DNA of 64,000 nucleotides from Peptococcaceae bacterium UBA5767. GTDB taxonomy: Bacteria; Bacillota; TC1; UBA5767. The notes beneath the pieces were generated by a model, which saw only the letters and a program-made list of their open reading frames with translations, was not told where the DNA came from and did not search any database. The translations under genes were made by a program, and so were the position numbers. Below, in pieces: positions 8,818-16,436 of this stretch (position 1 is its first letter; each line of letters starts with the position of its first letter). The DNA lies in assembly GCA_002418765.1 (NCBI GenBank), contig DIET01000017.1, positions 14,852-78,851 of the forward strand, given 5' to 3'.

Positions 8818-11800
8818 TTAGAAAGAGAGTGGCTGCAAATTTTCGTGATATTCCTGTAGTGTCTTTGGAATAGGAAGTAACCATTTTTTGTGAATCATGG
8901 TGGCCATGCTTTCTATAGCGGCATAGGTCGCTTCGATGGTGGTGTGATAAGGAATGTTTTGTTGGATGGCTATTTGGCGTAGATTGATGCTTTTGTTACT
9001 TTGAAAATGGTTTGAGGGTGTATTGACAATCATGGCAATTTCATGGTTGACTATTCTTTGCATCAGTTCTATGCCGTCATCTGCGAGCTGTTCACAGTCG
9101 ATCCCATGACTGGTCAAGTGATGATAAGTGCCTTCTGTGGCCAGAAGTGTAAATCCTAGGGCAATCATTTTTTGGGTTATAGGAAGGATGCTTGTTTTGT
9201 CTTGATCTTGAACACTGATAAGCATAATCCCAGATTTGGGGAGAGTGGCATTGGCTGCTTCTTGTGCTTTGAAATAAGCCAGTTCGAAGGTATCGGCCAG
9301 AGCCAGAACTTCACCAGTTGAATGCATTTCTGGACCGAGAATAGGATCGCTAAGGGGGAATTTTTTGTAGGGGAAAATGGCTTCTTTTACTCCGAAATGA
9401 GATATGGGTTTGTTCACCAACTGGCACATATCATATGTTTTTCCATTTTCCGCATGGATAACCATGTCCATTGCTATACGTACCAAAGGCATATTGTATA
9501 CTTTGGATAGCAGTGGGATCGTTCTAGAAGCTCTGGGGTTGGCTTCTAAGACATATAAGACATCGTTGGAAATAGCAAACTGTACATTGATCAACCCGAT
9601 AACATGCATAGCGCTTGCAATCTTGTTCATGTAGTCCATCAAAGTATCTTGATGTCGCTGGCTTAGGTGAACCGGTGGGACAACACAGGCAGAGTCACCT
9701 GAGTGGATGCCGGCATGCTCGATGTGTTCCATGATTCCAGAAACAAAAACTTCTTTTCCATTCGAAAGGGCATCGGCCTCCAGTTCTAGAGCCTGTTCGA
9801 GAAAACGGTCTATCAGAATAGGGCAATCAGGAACAACGGACATAAAGTATTGTTTTAGCATTATCTCATTGTGAATAATCTTGATTCCTTTGCCTCCCAA
9901 TATATAAGATGGTCGGACCATAAGCGGATAACCAATTTGCTGTGCAATCACGCTGGCTTCTTCATGGCTCATCGCCATGGCAGATTCAGGCATGGGGATT
10001 TGCATGCTTTTCATCAATTGGGAAAACTGGCTTCGGTCTTCCGCTATTTTTATGCTTTCTACACTCGTACCCAGAATATTCACTCCGGATTCTTTGAGTT
10101 CAGAAGCCATATTTAGAGGAGTCTGGCCACCCAATTGAATCATGATTCCCAATGGTTTTTCATGCATGTAAATACCCAGAACGTCTTCCACGGTCAGGGG
10201 TTCAAAGTATAGTTTGTCAGAAATATCATAGTCCGTTGAAACTGTTTCTGGATTACAATTGACCATGATGGTTTCGTATCCCAGACCTTTTAGCGCATAA
10301 GAGGCATGGACGCAGCAATAGTCAAATTCAATGCCTTGACCAATGCGGTTGGGTCCTCCGCCCAGAATCATGATTTTTTTCTGGTTGCTGGTTGTATGGC
10401 TATTGGTGGTTTGGTAGGTTGAGAAATAATAGGAAGCATCGGTTGCACCGCTGACGGGAATGGCCTCCCAGCTTTTCGTAAGGCCTAGAAGTGTACGTTT
10501 TTCTCGGATATCACGTTCATGCAAACCTAAGAGCATCCCCAGATAATGGTCTGAGAAACCGTCTTTTTTGGCCTGGATCAGTATCTCTTGCGGCAGGATA
10601 CGATTCTTATACTGTCTTATTTGTTCTTCGAATTGGACCAGCTCTTTCATTTGTTCAATGAAGTATGGCTTGATGTGGGTCAATTTGGATAAATGGGAGG
10701 CATCAGCCCCTTTTCTGAGTGCTTCATACATGATGAACTGGCGCTCACTGTTTGGCTTAGCCAAAAGTTGAAGAAGCTCAGATAGGCTCTTGTGATGATA
10801 GTTTTTGAAAAATCCAAGACCGTAGCATCCAATTTCCAGTGAGCGAATGGCTTTTTGAAATGCTTCTTTGTAGGTTTTTCCTATGCTCATAACCTCGCCT
10901 ATGGCATACATTTGAGTACCCAGTTGGTCTTTGTCCGCAAGAAAATTTTCAAAAGCCCAGCGTGCAAATTTGATAACGACATAATCTCCGCTGGGAGTAT
11001 AACGCTCAAGTGTTCCATCTCTCCAATAGGGAATCTCATCGAGTGTTACACCAACTGCCAACATGGCTGAGATATAAGCGATGGGAAAGCCAGTCGCCTT
11101 GGAAGCCAAGGCGGAAGATCTAGAGGTTCGAGGATTTATCTCTATGATGACAATGCGATCTGATTCGGGATGGTAGGCAAATTGTACATTGGCTCCTCCG
11201 ATAATATCAATCGCCTCGACCACAGCATATGCATGCTTTTGCAAACGCTCCTGAAGTGTTTGCCCAATGGTCAACATGGGGGCTGCACAGAAGGAATCAC
11301 CGGTATGTACTCCAACTGCATCAATATTTTCAATGAAACAGACCGTAATCATTTGGTTCTTGCTGTCCCGAACAATCTCTAGTTCCAGCTCTTCCCAACC
11401 CAGAACGGATTCCTCTACAAGAACCTGGCCTACCCTGCTGGCCATGATTCCTTGTCCGGCAATGTCTCTAAGCTCGGTTGGATTGTTCGCCAATCCTCCA
11501 CCTGTTCCTCCCATGGTGTATGCCGGTCGTATGATGACGGGGTATCCCAAATGATCCGCAATGTTTTCAGCTTCCTCTACAGAATAGGCCACTTCGCTGT
11601 TGGGCATATCAATCCCCAACTGGGTCATGCTTTCTTTGAATGTCAGTCTGTTCTCGCCTTTTTCGATGGCCAGAAGCTGTATGCCTATGACTTCAACTTG
11701 ATACTGTGCCAGCACCCCGTTATCATTCAATTCTGAGCAAAGATTGAGTGCAGTCTGTCCACCGAGATTGGGTAGGATGGCATCAGGTCGTTCCTTGATG

Positions 11801-12033
11801 ATGATTTTTGTTAAGGTTTGGGCATTGAGGGGTTCGATATAGACGTGGTCAGCTGTTTCAGGATCCGTCATAATCGTGGCGGGATTCGAATTGACCAATA
11901 CGATTGTATAACCCAATTCTCGTAGGGCCTTGCACGCTTGGGTGCCAGAATAGTCAAATTCGCATGCCTGACCTATGATGATGGGACCGGAGCCAATAAT
12001 CAGTATTTTTTTTAGATCGGTTCTTTTTGGCAT
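8818..12033 (-). CDS. carB: Carbamoyl-phosphate synthase large subunit
   Basis: 1071 residues, full length. It starts with the canonical M-P-K-R-T-D-L-K-K-I-L-I-I-G-S-G-P-I-I-I-G-Q. There are two homologous ATP-grasp synthetase halves (about residues 1-400 and 550-930, the second opening with G-G-G-P-N-R-I-G-Q-G), an oligomerisation region between them, and a C-terminal MGS-like allosteric domain. It makes carbamoyl phosphate from ammonia delivered by CarA, for pyrimidine and arginine synthesis. carA is not adjacent, which is odd because carAB are normally together. pyrB-pyrI lie 34 kb away. Confidence 0.97.
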   Translation of the reverse strand: MPKRTDLKKILIIGSGPIIIGQACEFDYSGTQACKALRELGYTIVLVNSNPATIMTDPETADHVYIEPLNAQTLTKIIIKERPDAILPNLGGQTALNLCSELNDNGVLAQYQVEVIGIQLLAIEKGENRLTFKESMTQLGIDMPNSEVAYSVEEAENIADHLGYPVIIRPAYTMGGTGGGLANNPTELRDIAGQGIMASRVGQVLVEESVLGWEELELEIVRDSKNQMITVCFIENIDAVGVHTGDSFCAAPMLTIGQTLQERLQKHAYAVVEAIDIIGGANVQFAYHPESDRIVIIEINPRTSRSSALASKATGFPIAYISAMLAVGVTLDEIPYWRDGTLERYTPSGDYVVIKFARWAFENFLADKDQLGTQMYAIGEVMSIGKTYKEAFQKAIRSLEIGCYGLGFFKNYHHKSLSELLQLLAKPNSERQFIMYEALRKGADASHLSKLTHIKPYFIEQMKELVQFEEQIRQYKNRILPQEILIQAKKDGFSDHYLGMLLGLHERDIREKRTLLGLTKSWEAIPVSGATDASYYFSTYQTTNSHTTSNQKKIMILGGGPNRIGQGIEFDYCCVHASYALKGLGYETIMVNCNPETVSTDYDISDKLYFEPLTVEDVLGIYMHEKPLGIMIQLGGQTPLNMASELKESGVNILGTSVESIKIAEDRSQFSQLMKSMQIPMPESAMAMSHEEASVIAQQIGYPLMVRPSYILGGKGIKIIHNEIMLKQYFMSVVPDCPILIDRFLEQALELEADALSNGKEVFVSGIMEHIEHAGIHSGDSACVVPPVHLSQRHQDTLMDYMNKIASAMHVIGLINVQFAISNDVLYVLEANPRASRTIPLLSKVYNMPLVRIAMDMVIHAENGKTYDMCQLVNKPISHFGVKEAIFPYKKFPLSDPILGPEMHSTGEVLALADTFELAYFKAQEAANATLPKSGIMLISVQDQDKTSILPITQKMIALGFTLLATEGTYHHLTSHGIDCEQLADDGIELMQRIVNHEIAMIVNTPSNHFQSNKSINLRQIAIQQNIPYHTTIEATYAAIESMATMIHKKWLLPIPKTLQEYHENLQPLSF

Positions 12034-12566
12034 AGCATTCCTTTCTATACATTTTTATGTATAAAACTGTCTGAGAAGAATTTCAGACCATCGTGCCGCT
12101 ACACAGTTGTTGCTATGATTTACCTCCTGCATTGAGATATATGCTATCATACTTTGACAGTAATGCAACGAAAAAATTAAAATAAATTGAATAAATATGC
12201 AATTATATGTAAAATTATACAATATAAATTTCTTGAATGAAGGGATTAGTAGTATGGGAATGATTGGATACTACTTCAAAGCGGACGAGATGGTGTGCTT
12301 GCTAGGTGAAGTGATAATCTTCTCCAATACTGTTCGCAAAAGAGTCATGGAGTGCTTCGCTAGCACGGGAATAGTATAGGTTTAAAGATGAAGCGGCTTA
12401 GAAACTGAGGAGATTGCAGATATTTTCAAAGATTTTTTATTTGTTTGGCATAACGAGCTCATTTTATGGGAAAATTTCGTATGCTATTTGACTGTCATGA
12501 ATGGGTTCACATAGAAGTGTTCTCATTTACAGGTAATGGGTTTAACTGGGTAGTGGTGATAACTTT
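12034..12566. other. Intergenic region between carB and the DsrE-like gene; carB leader
   Basis: On the minus strand this is the carB leader. It contains a GTCTGA/TCAGAC hairpin (12069-12088) followed by AGTTTTAT, a weak terminator-like element. Closer to the start is an AT-rich hairpin TATACAT/ATGTATA (12046-12063). A GGAGGTAAATC sequence at about 12131-12121 looks like a ribosome site without an ATG. The short plus ORF at 12197-12379 resembles nothing known and is not called. No PyrR-type site was found here. Confidence 0.35.
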
Positions 12567-12595
12567 TTGACAGATTGTCATTAGGGAGCTAGAAT
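12567..12595 (+). promoter_or_regulatory. Sigma-A promoter of the DsrE-like selenoprotein gene
   Basis: TTGACA (12567-12572), a 17-base spacer and TAGAAT (12590-12595). This is a near-consensus promoter about 90 bases before the start codon. Confidence 0.75.
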
Positions 12596-12685
12596 AGTTT
12601 AGAGTCATATATTGTTTGGGAATCACTTGCAATGAGTAAACAATGGTTCTGCAATAGGGAAGGAACGTATAGAAGGGTGGTGCAA

Positions 12686-13039
12686 ATGAGTTATTTAATG
12701 ATCATCAATGATGGACCGTATGGGAATGAACGTGCTTACAATGCGTTGCGCTTGGCGATGAGTTTACAAAAAAAATCCAAGGAAATAGATTTGATTATTT
12801 CTATGGTGGGTGATGGTGTTGTGAATGCTATCCAGGGCCAAAATACGCCTAGTGGCTATTACAATATCGGGAGTATGCTGAAATCTATTTTGTCTAAAAA
12901 GGGCAAGGTCAAGCTTTGAGGGAGTTGTATGGAGGCTCGGGGTCTGAGCCTGGAAATGATGATTCCTGGTACTGAAAAAAGTGGTATGGATGAATTGGGA
13001 CAACTGAGTATGGATGCTGAAAAGGTTTTTGTATTTTGA
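12686..13039 (+). CDS. DsrE-family sulfur-relay protein, probable selenoprotein (in-frame UGA as Sec78)
   Basis: Starts at the ATG at 12686 after AGAAGGGTGG. The first 77 residues are DsrE-like (I-I-N-D-G-P-Y-G-N-E-R-A-Y-N-A-L-R-L-A, then G-Y-Y-N-I). TGA follows at 12917-12919. The same frame then continues as G-S-C-M-E-A-R-G-L and on to K-V-F-V-F-stop at 13037-13039, completing the domain at 117 residues. DsrE relatives have a C-G-x-C-M-x-A-R-G motif here, so the TGA replaces the first cysteine, giving U78-x-x-C81. A stem-loop fitting a bacterial SECIS lies just downstream. DsrE/TusD-type proteins carry persulfide sulfur; a Sec form would suit sulfur, selenium or thiol redox transfer. Alternative: a nonsense mutation or sequencing error at a Cys codon. 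Confidence 0.8.
12933..12951 (+). promoter_or_regulatory. Candidate bacterial SECIS element
   Basis: AGGCTC (12933-12938), loop GGGGTCT (12939-12945), GAGCCT (12946-12951): a 6-bp stem with a 7-nt loop that opens with guanines. The loop starts 19 bases after the TGA, inside the usual 16-37 base range for SelB-binding SECIS elements. It lies in coding sequence, as bacterial SECIS elements do. Confidence 0.6.
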
Positions 13040-13125
13040 TGTAGAGTATAATTTGGTATATGGTATTTCTATCTATGATGGGACTTGGTTGGTAGTATTT
13101 TTGTGGTTTTAAGAGTATTGAAATA

Positions 13126-13176
13126 CAAAGGGGCTGTTGCAAAACTATTAAAAATAGTTTTGCAACAGCCCCTTTG
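13126..13176. terminator. Large perfect palindrome between the DsrE-like gene and tRNA-Pro
   Basis: A 24-bp perfect stem (13126-13149 with 13153-13176) with a 3-nt loop. It serves as a bidirectional terminator for the DsrE-like gene and for the convergent tRNA-Pro. The arm GGGGCTGTTGCAAAAC resembles ends of some insertion sequences, so it may be an element relic taken over as a terminator. Confidence 0.75.
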
Positions 13177-13180
13177 TGTA

Positions 13181-13257
13181 TGGTCGGAGTGACAGGATTT
13201 GAACCTGCGGCCTCTTGACCCCCAGTCAAGCGCTCTACCAAGCTGAGCCACACCCCG
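13181..13257 (-). tRNA. tRNA-Pro (GGG)
   Basis: A 77-nt cloverleaf on the minus strand. The acceptor CGGGGTG pairs with CACTCCG (one G-U), discriminator A, encoded CCA at 13183-13181. Anticodon arm CTTGACTGGGGGTCAAG gives anticodon GGG. The T-arm carries GGTTCAAATCC. Confidence 0.95.
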
Positions 13258-13362
13258 ATAAATGATATTATAAAGGAAAGAGTAAGAAAGTTGTAGTCTT
13301 TTCTTGATATAAATATAAAATTTCTAGCCTTTTGGATGGGATGGCAGCAAGGATGAAAAAAG

Positions 13363-13395
13363 GAAGGGGGAGGAGGAAAAACCTCATCCCCCTTC
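13363..13395 (-). terminator. Terminator of the thioredoxin-reductase-like gene
   Basis: A 14-bp stem with one mismatch (13363-13376 with 13382-13395, core AAGGGGGA) followed on the minus strand by TCCTTTTTTC. It sits 14 bases beyond the stop. Confidence 0.8.
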
Positions 13396-13409
13396 AGAAG
13401 GGTAATAGT

Positions 13410-14678
13410 CTATTTGTTGCAATCCTTACAAGCTTTTTTGAAAAGTTCATCAAAGGTGGCGGTACAGAAACCTTCTTCACAGATGCCCTCATACAAAATA
13501 CTTGAAATTCTTCCTTCATGGGTAATGACCACAGCAGGATAATTTTTTACGCCCAGACGATCTGCCAGACCAGTAGACTTATACACATCCACACGGTTTA
13601 CGGCGATGGCACCTTGTTTGGATTTTTCATAGCTATCGATTACTGATAAGAACTTTCTGGAATCAGGATCGATGGCATTGTAAACAAAGATGAGGCCGGG
13701 TTTCTCATTTTGCATAAGTATTTCTTCGAACTGCTCGGTTTCTGCGATGTATTTTTCTGCCGCAAAGCCGGCAATGGCTCCATCCCCTACAGCGGTAGCC
13801 ACCTGCTTCAGCCATTTCTCCCGTACGTCGCCGCAGGCAAATACACCTGGATAGTTGGTTTCCATACGCTCATTGGTGATGATGTATTGCGAACCACTCA
13901 TTTTCACTTTCTCTTGGAAGATTTCCGTGTTGGGGAGATAGCCAATGAATTCGAAGCAAGAATCTGTTTCTACGGGGATGATTTCTTTGGTTTTTAGGTT
14001 TTTCAGATTGATGCGCTCGAGCATGTCTTCCCCTTCAAAGGAATCCACCACTGTATTCCAGATGAAAGCCATTTTGGGATTGGCCATAGCAGCTTCACGG
14101 GCGATTTCATTGCAGTCCATCTTTCCTTCATCGTGAATGACAGAAACACTGACCTTGTCTGCGAATTTTGTGAGGAACATACCCTCTTCGATAGCAGCGT
14201 CACCAGAACCAATGACCAGAACATGTTTTCCGGTGTTGGCGGCTGCATCACAGGTGGCACAGAAAGAGATACCTTTGTCAAAAAGGAATTTATCCTCATT
14301 TTGCGCGCCTGTCGTGCGTGGTCTTCCACCAGTAGCGATGATGACAGACTTGGCTATAAATTTGTTCCTAAAGGTTTCTACGATCTTTTCGTCACCTTCA
14401 AAATCAACCGATTTGACAGCAGTAAGTTTAAATTTCACACCCATCTCTTCAGCTTGTTTTTTCATTTCGTTGGTAATGTACTCGCCTTTGGGCCCGTTCG
14501 GGAAACCAGAATAGTTTTCAATGGAATTGGTATAGGTCGCCAGACCACCAATGAGTGCTTTTTCAATAAGCAATGTATTGAGTCTTGCTCGTCCAGCATA
14601 GATGGCTGCGGTCAATCCAGCTGGGCCGCCACCTATGACAATCACATCATAATGTTCAACTTGTTTTTCTCGTGTCAT
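13410..14678 (-). CDS. Thioredoxin-reductase-like flavoprotein with C-terminal thioredoxin-like domain
   Basis: 422 residues against about 310-320 for ordinary TrxB. FAD motif G-G-G-P-A-G near residues 16-21, redox disulfide Cys140-A-T-Cys143, NADPH motif G-S-G-D-A-A, and the late FAD motif G-V-F-A-C-G-D. The extra ~105 residues look like a thioredoxin fold (L-I-F-V-Y-N...Y-P-A-V-V-I-T-H-E-G) whose active-site position reads N-A-I-D-P-D-S, without C-x-x-C. The tail holds four cysteines, C-E-E-G-F-C and C-K-D-C. It probably passes NAD(P)H electrons to sulfur-carrier proteins of this cluster; that is inference from context. It follows the YeeE/YedE genes on the same strand with a terminator-like hairpin between. 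Confidence 0.85.
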   Translation of the reverse strand: MTREKQVEHYDVIVIGGGPAGLTAAIYAGRARLNTLLIEKALIGGLATYTNSIENYSGFPNGPKGEYITNEMKKQAEEMGVKFKLTAVKSVDFEGDEKIVETFRNKFIAKSVIIATGGRPRTTGAQNEDKFLFDKGISFCATCDAAANTGKHVLVIGSGDAAIEEGMFLTKFADKVSVSVIHDEGKMDCNEIAREAAMANPKMAFIWNTVVDSFEGEDMLERINLKNLKTKEIIPVETDSCFEFIGYLPNTEIFQEKVKMSGSQYIITNERMETNYPGVFACGDVREKWLKQVATAVGDGAIAGFAAEKYIAETEQFEEILMQNEKPGLIFVYNAIDPDSRKFLSVIDSYEKSKQGAIAVNRVDVYKSTGLADRLGVKNYPAVVITHEGRISSILYEGICEEGFCTATFDELFKKACKDCNK

Positions 14679-14700
14679 GTTATGCCTCTTTCTTTTAATA

Positions 14701-14724
14701 AAAGAGCTTCCGAAGAAGCTCTTT
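14701..14724 (-). terminator. Hairpin between YeeE/YedE C-half and the reductase gene
   Basis: A perfect 10-bp stem AAAGAGCTTC / GAAGCTCTTT with a 4-nt loop, then TATTAAAA on the minus strand. It is a partial terminator within the gene row, so the reductase may be expressed at a lower level. Confidence 0.6.
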
Positions 14725-14728
14725 GTTA

Positions 14729-15286
14729 TTACATAAAGAATTTAACCAGCAGCTTACTTCCAGCCATTGCTCCAAAGAACATGGCAAATCCAAATACCCA
14801 CCCACTCAGTGAAAGAGAGGCGATGCCACCATACAGTGCACCAATGTTACAGCCAAAGGCAATCCTTGCACCGTAACCCATAAGAAGTCCACCAAGTACA
14901 GCAGCGATGATTTGTTTTTTGTTTTTGATGATTTTAATTTTAAATTGTGAGGCCATCAGGGTAGCAAACAATGCCCCTACAATGATGCCTACATTTCTTA
15001 AAGAATCAGGATGATTCAAAAAACCCTGTTCAAGTGTGTTTTGTGCTCCTGTGGTGCTAAAATAATACCACTTGGCTACACTGCCACCGAGCGCTTCGTA
15101 TATCCAAGCCCCCCAATTGGCAAATGCACCGGAAACACCCCAAGGTGCACCGGAAACAGCCAATGTGACAATCTGTAGAATAGAAAGCAACACAGCACCC
15201 ATGACATAAGTAAATGGATTTTTGAACCACTGCTTGTAGATTTCGTTGTCTCTTAATCGATCGAAACCAGCTTTCAGTTGATTCAT
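14729..15286 (-). CDS. YeeE/YedE-family thiosulfate or sulfur transporter, C-terminal half protein
   Basis: Start set at 15286, where GGGGG precedes ATG at 6 bases; 185 residues. About four or five membrane segments, with the family signature G-A-R-I-A-F-G-C-N-I-G-A carrying a conserved cysteine. In the known thiosulfate importer (TsuA/YeeE) one chain holds both halves. Here this gene supplies the C-terminal half, and the N-terminal half is the gene at 15558-16256, with a TusA gene between. It likely imports thiosulfate or a selenium/sulfur species handed to TusA. Confidence 0.8.
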   Translation of the reverse strand: MNQLKAGFDRLRDNEIYKQWFKNPFTYVMGAVLLSILQIVTLAVSGAPWGVSGAFANWGAWIYEALGGSVAKWYYFSTTGAQNTLEQGFLNHPDSLRNVGIIVGALFATLMASQFKIKIIKNKKQIIAAVLGGLLMGYGARIAFGCNIGALYGGIASLSLSGWVFGFAMFFGAMAGSKLLVKFFM

Positions 15287-15296
15287 GGGTACCCCC

Positions 15297-15524
15297 TTAT
15301 TTTGCTTTTTCGATGATGACTTCCCATTCGGAATCATCTACTTCTTCAATTTCTACGTTGTGTCCGGCTTTGGTAGCCCATTCAGGAACATTTTTCATGG
15401 CACAACTGTGGTCGATTTGTACAATCAAAACATCACCAATTTCCAGTTCTTCGATAGCATTTTGCGCTTTCACCAAAGGAATGGGGCAAGCCTCACCAAA
15501 ACAATCCAAAATAACTTCTTTCAT
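15297..15524 (-). CDS. TusA/SirA-family sulfur carrier protein
   Basis: 75 residues from the ATG at 15524 (GGAGG 8 bases upstream). The sulfur-carrier motif C-P-x-P is Cys13-P-I-P after L-D-C-F-G-E-A. It sits between the two YeeE/YedE halves with gaps of 10 and 33 bases, so it is the expected cytosolic partner that accepts sulfur (or selenium) from the transporter. Confidence 0.9.
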   Translation of the reverse strand: MKEVILDCFGEACPIPLVKAQNAIEELEIGDVLIVQIDHSCAMKNVPEWATKAGHNVEIEEVDDSEWEVIIEKAK

Positions 15525-15557
15525 TATCATATCCTCCGTATTCAAAATTTTTTAACG

Positions 15558-16256
15558 TTATTCTTTTTCTTTGCGATTTTCCCATTTTACTGCCACGACA
15601 TAGAGAAATCCGATGAACACAAGTTGCACTGCTACGGCACCTGTCCAACCGAATAAGTCAGGTAGAAAAATGGTTTTTCCATTGGAAATAAAGTGATATT
15701 TCCAGAATTCAAAATCGTGTGCTCCCCAAAGTGATCCAATGATAAAAAACACCAAGGCCAGCATCTGCATGGTAAATCCTTCTCCAACTCTCATCAGGGT
15801 CCCAGAAGCACATCCGCCTGCAATGACCATACCAGTTCCGAATAAAAAAGCACCGACCACTGTTGCCAGACTAATGGGGACTACATAACCCATGCCCGGA
15901 ATAGGGAGGCCTCTCATCTGGTAGCCATATTTTATGGCGGCAAATCCGATGGTTGTGAGTGCAAAAGCAATGAGTACGGCACGGGTCAGTGCGGTTCCTC
16001 CGGTAAGGTAGGGATCCCTCATGGACGCCGTGAAGCAAAATCGTGCTCGTTGCAAAACAAAACCAAATCCGATGCCTGTCATCCAGAAAAAGCCAACCAT
16101 GGCTGAGCGTTGAGCCAATAGAATCCCAATGATGACAAATATGATGGCCAAGATAATGCCAACGGGTATCATGTTTTTTTTCGGGGTTCTAGAACCACTG
16201 CTTCTTCTGGAACTTCTGATAGAGCCTGATGAATCTGTACTGTTTGTTACTGCCAT
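15558..16256 (-). CDS. YeeE/YedE-family transporter, N-terminal half protein
   Basis: 232 residues: a Ser/Arg-rich cytosolic tail of about 25 residues, then five or so membrane segments. Conserved family cysteines are seen in R-A-R-F-C-F and in A-G-G-C-A-S-G-T-L. The ribosome site is AGGAG. It is the first gene of the minus-strand sulfur operon and lies opposite the LysR gene across a palindromic operator. It acts with the 14729-15286 protein as a split transporter. Confidence 0.82.
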   Translation of the reverse strand: MAVTNSTDSSGSIRSSRRSSGSRTPKKNMIPVGIILAIIFVIIGILLAQRSAMVGFFWMTGIGFGFVLQRARFCFTASMRDPYLTGGTALTRAVLIAFALTTIGFAAIKYGYQMRGLPIPGMGYVVPISLATVVGAFLFGTGMVIAGGCASGTLMRVGEGFTMQMLALVFFIIGSLWGAHDFEFWKYHFISNGKTIFLPDLFGWTGAVAVQLVFIGFLYVVAVKWENRKEKE

Positions 16257-16337
16257 TTCATCTCACTCCTGTCGTAAAAAAATTTAATTGACACATATTT
16301 CACAATCCCAGATTAATTGTACCATTTTTCACGTTAG

Positions 16338-16367
16338 CCGATTATCGGAATATATGATACTATATTC
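16338..16367. promoter_or_regulatory. Two abutting palindromes between the sulfur operon and lysR
   Basis: CCGAT-T-ATCGG (16338-16348) abuts GAATATA-N6-TATATTC (16348-16367). The second fits a LysR-type T-N11-A box. Its place between a LysR gene and divergently transcribed YeeE/YedE genes is the usual site of LysR control. Confidence 0.65.
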
Positions 16368-16436
16368 TATATATCAATAACACGTTGGTAAGCTCAAAAG
16401 AAAATTGGATGTCGGCGATGAATAGGAAGGAAATAC

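Noticed and set aside
12197..12379. 60-residue plus-strand ORF upstream of the DsrE-like gene
   Set aside because: No good ribosome site, no recognisable fold, and it lies in a promoter region.
12632..12919. DsrE-like gene read as a 95-residue complete protein or as a pseudogene
   Set aside because: The downstream frame keeps the family pattern without a shift to the natural end, and the stop falls on a known Cys position with a SECIS-like hairpin. Sequencing error remains possible but is not the best reading.
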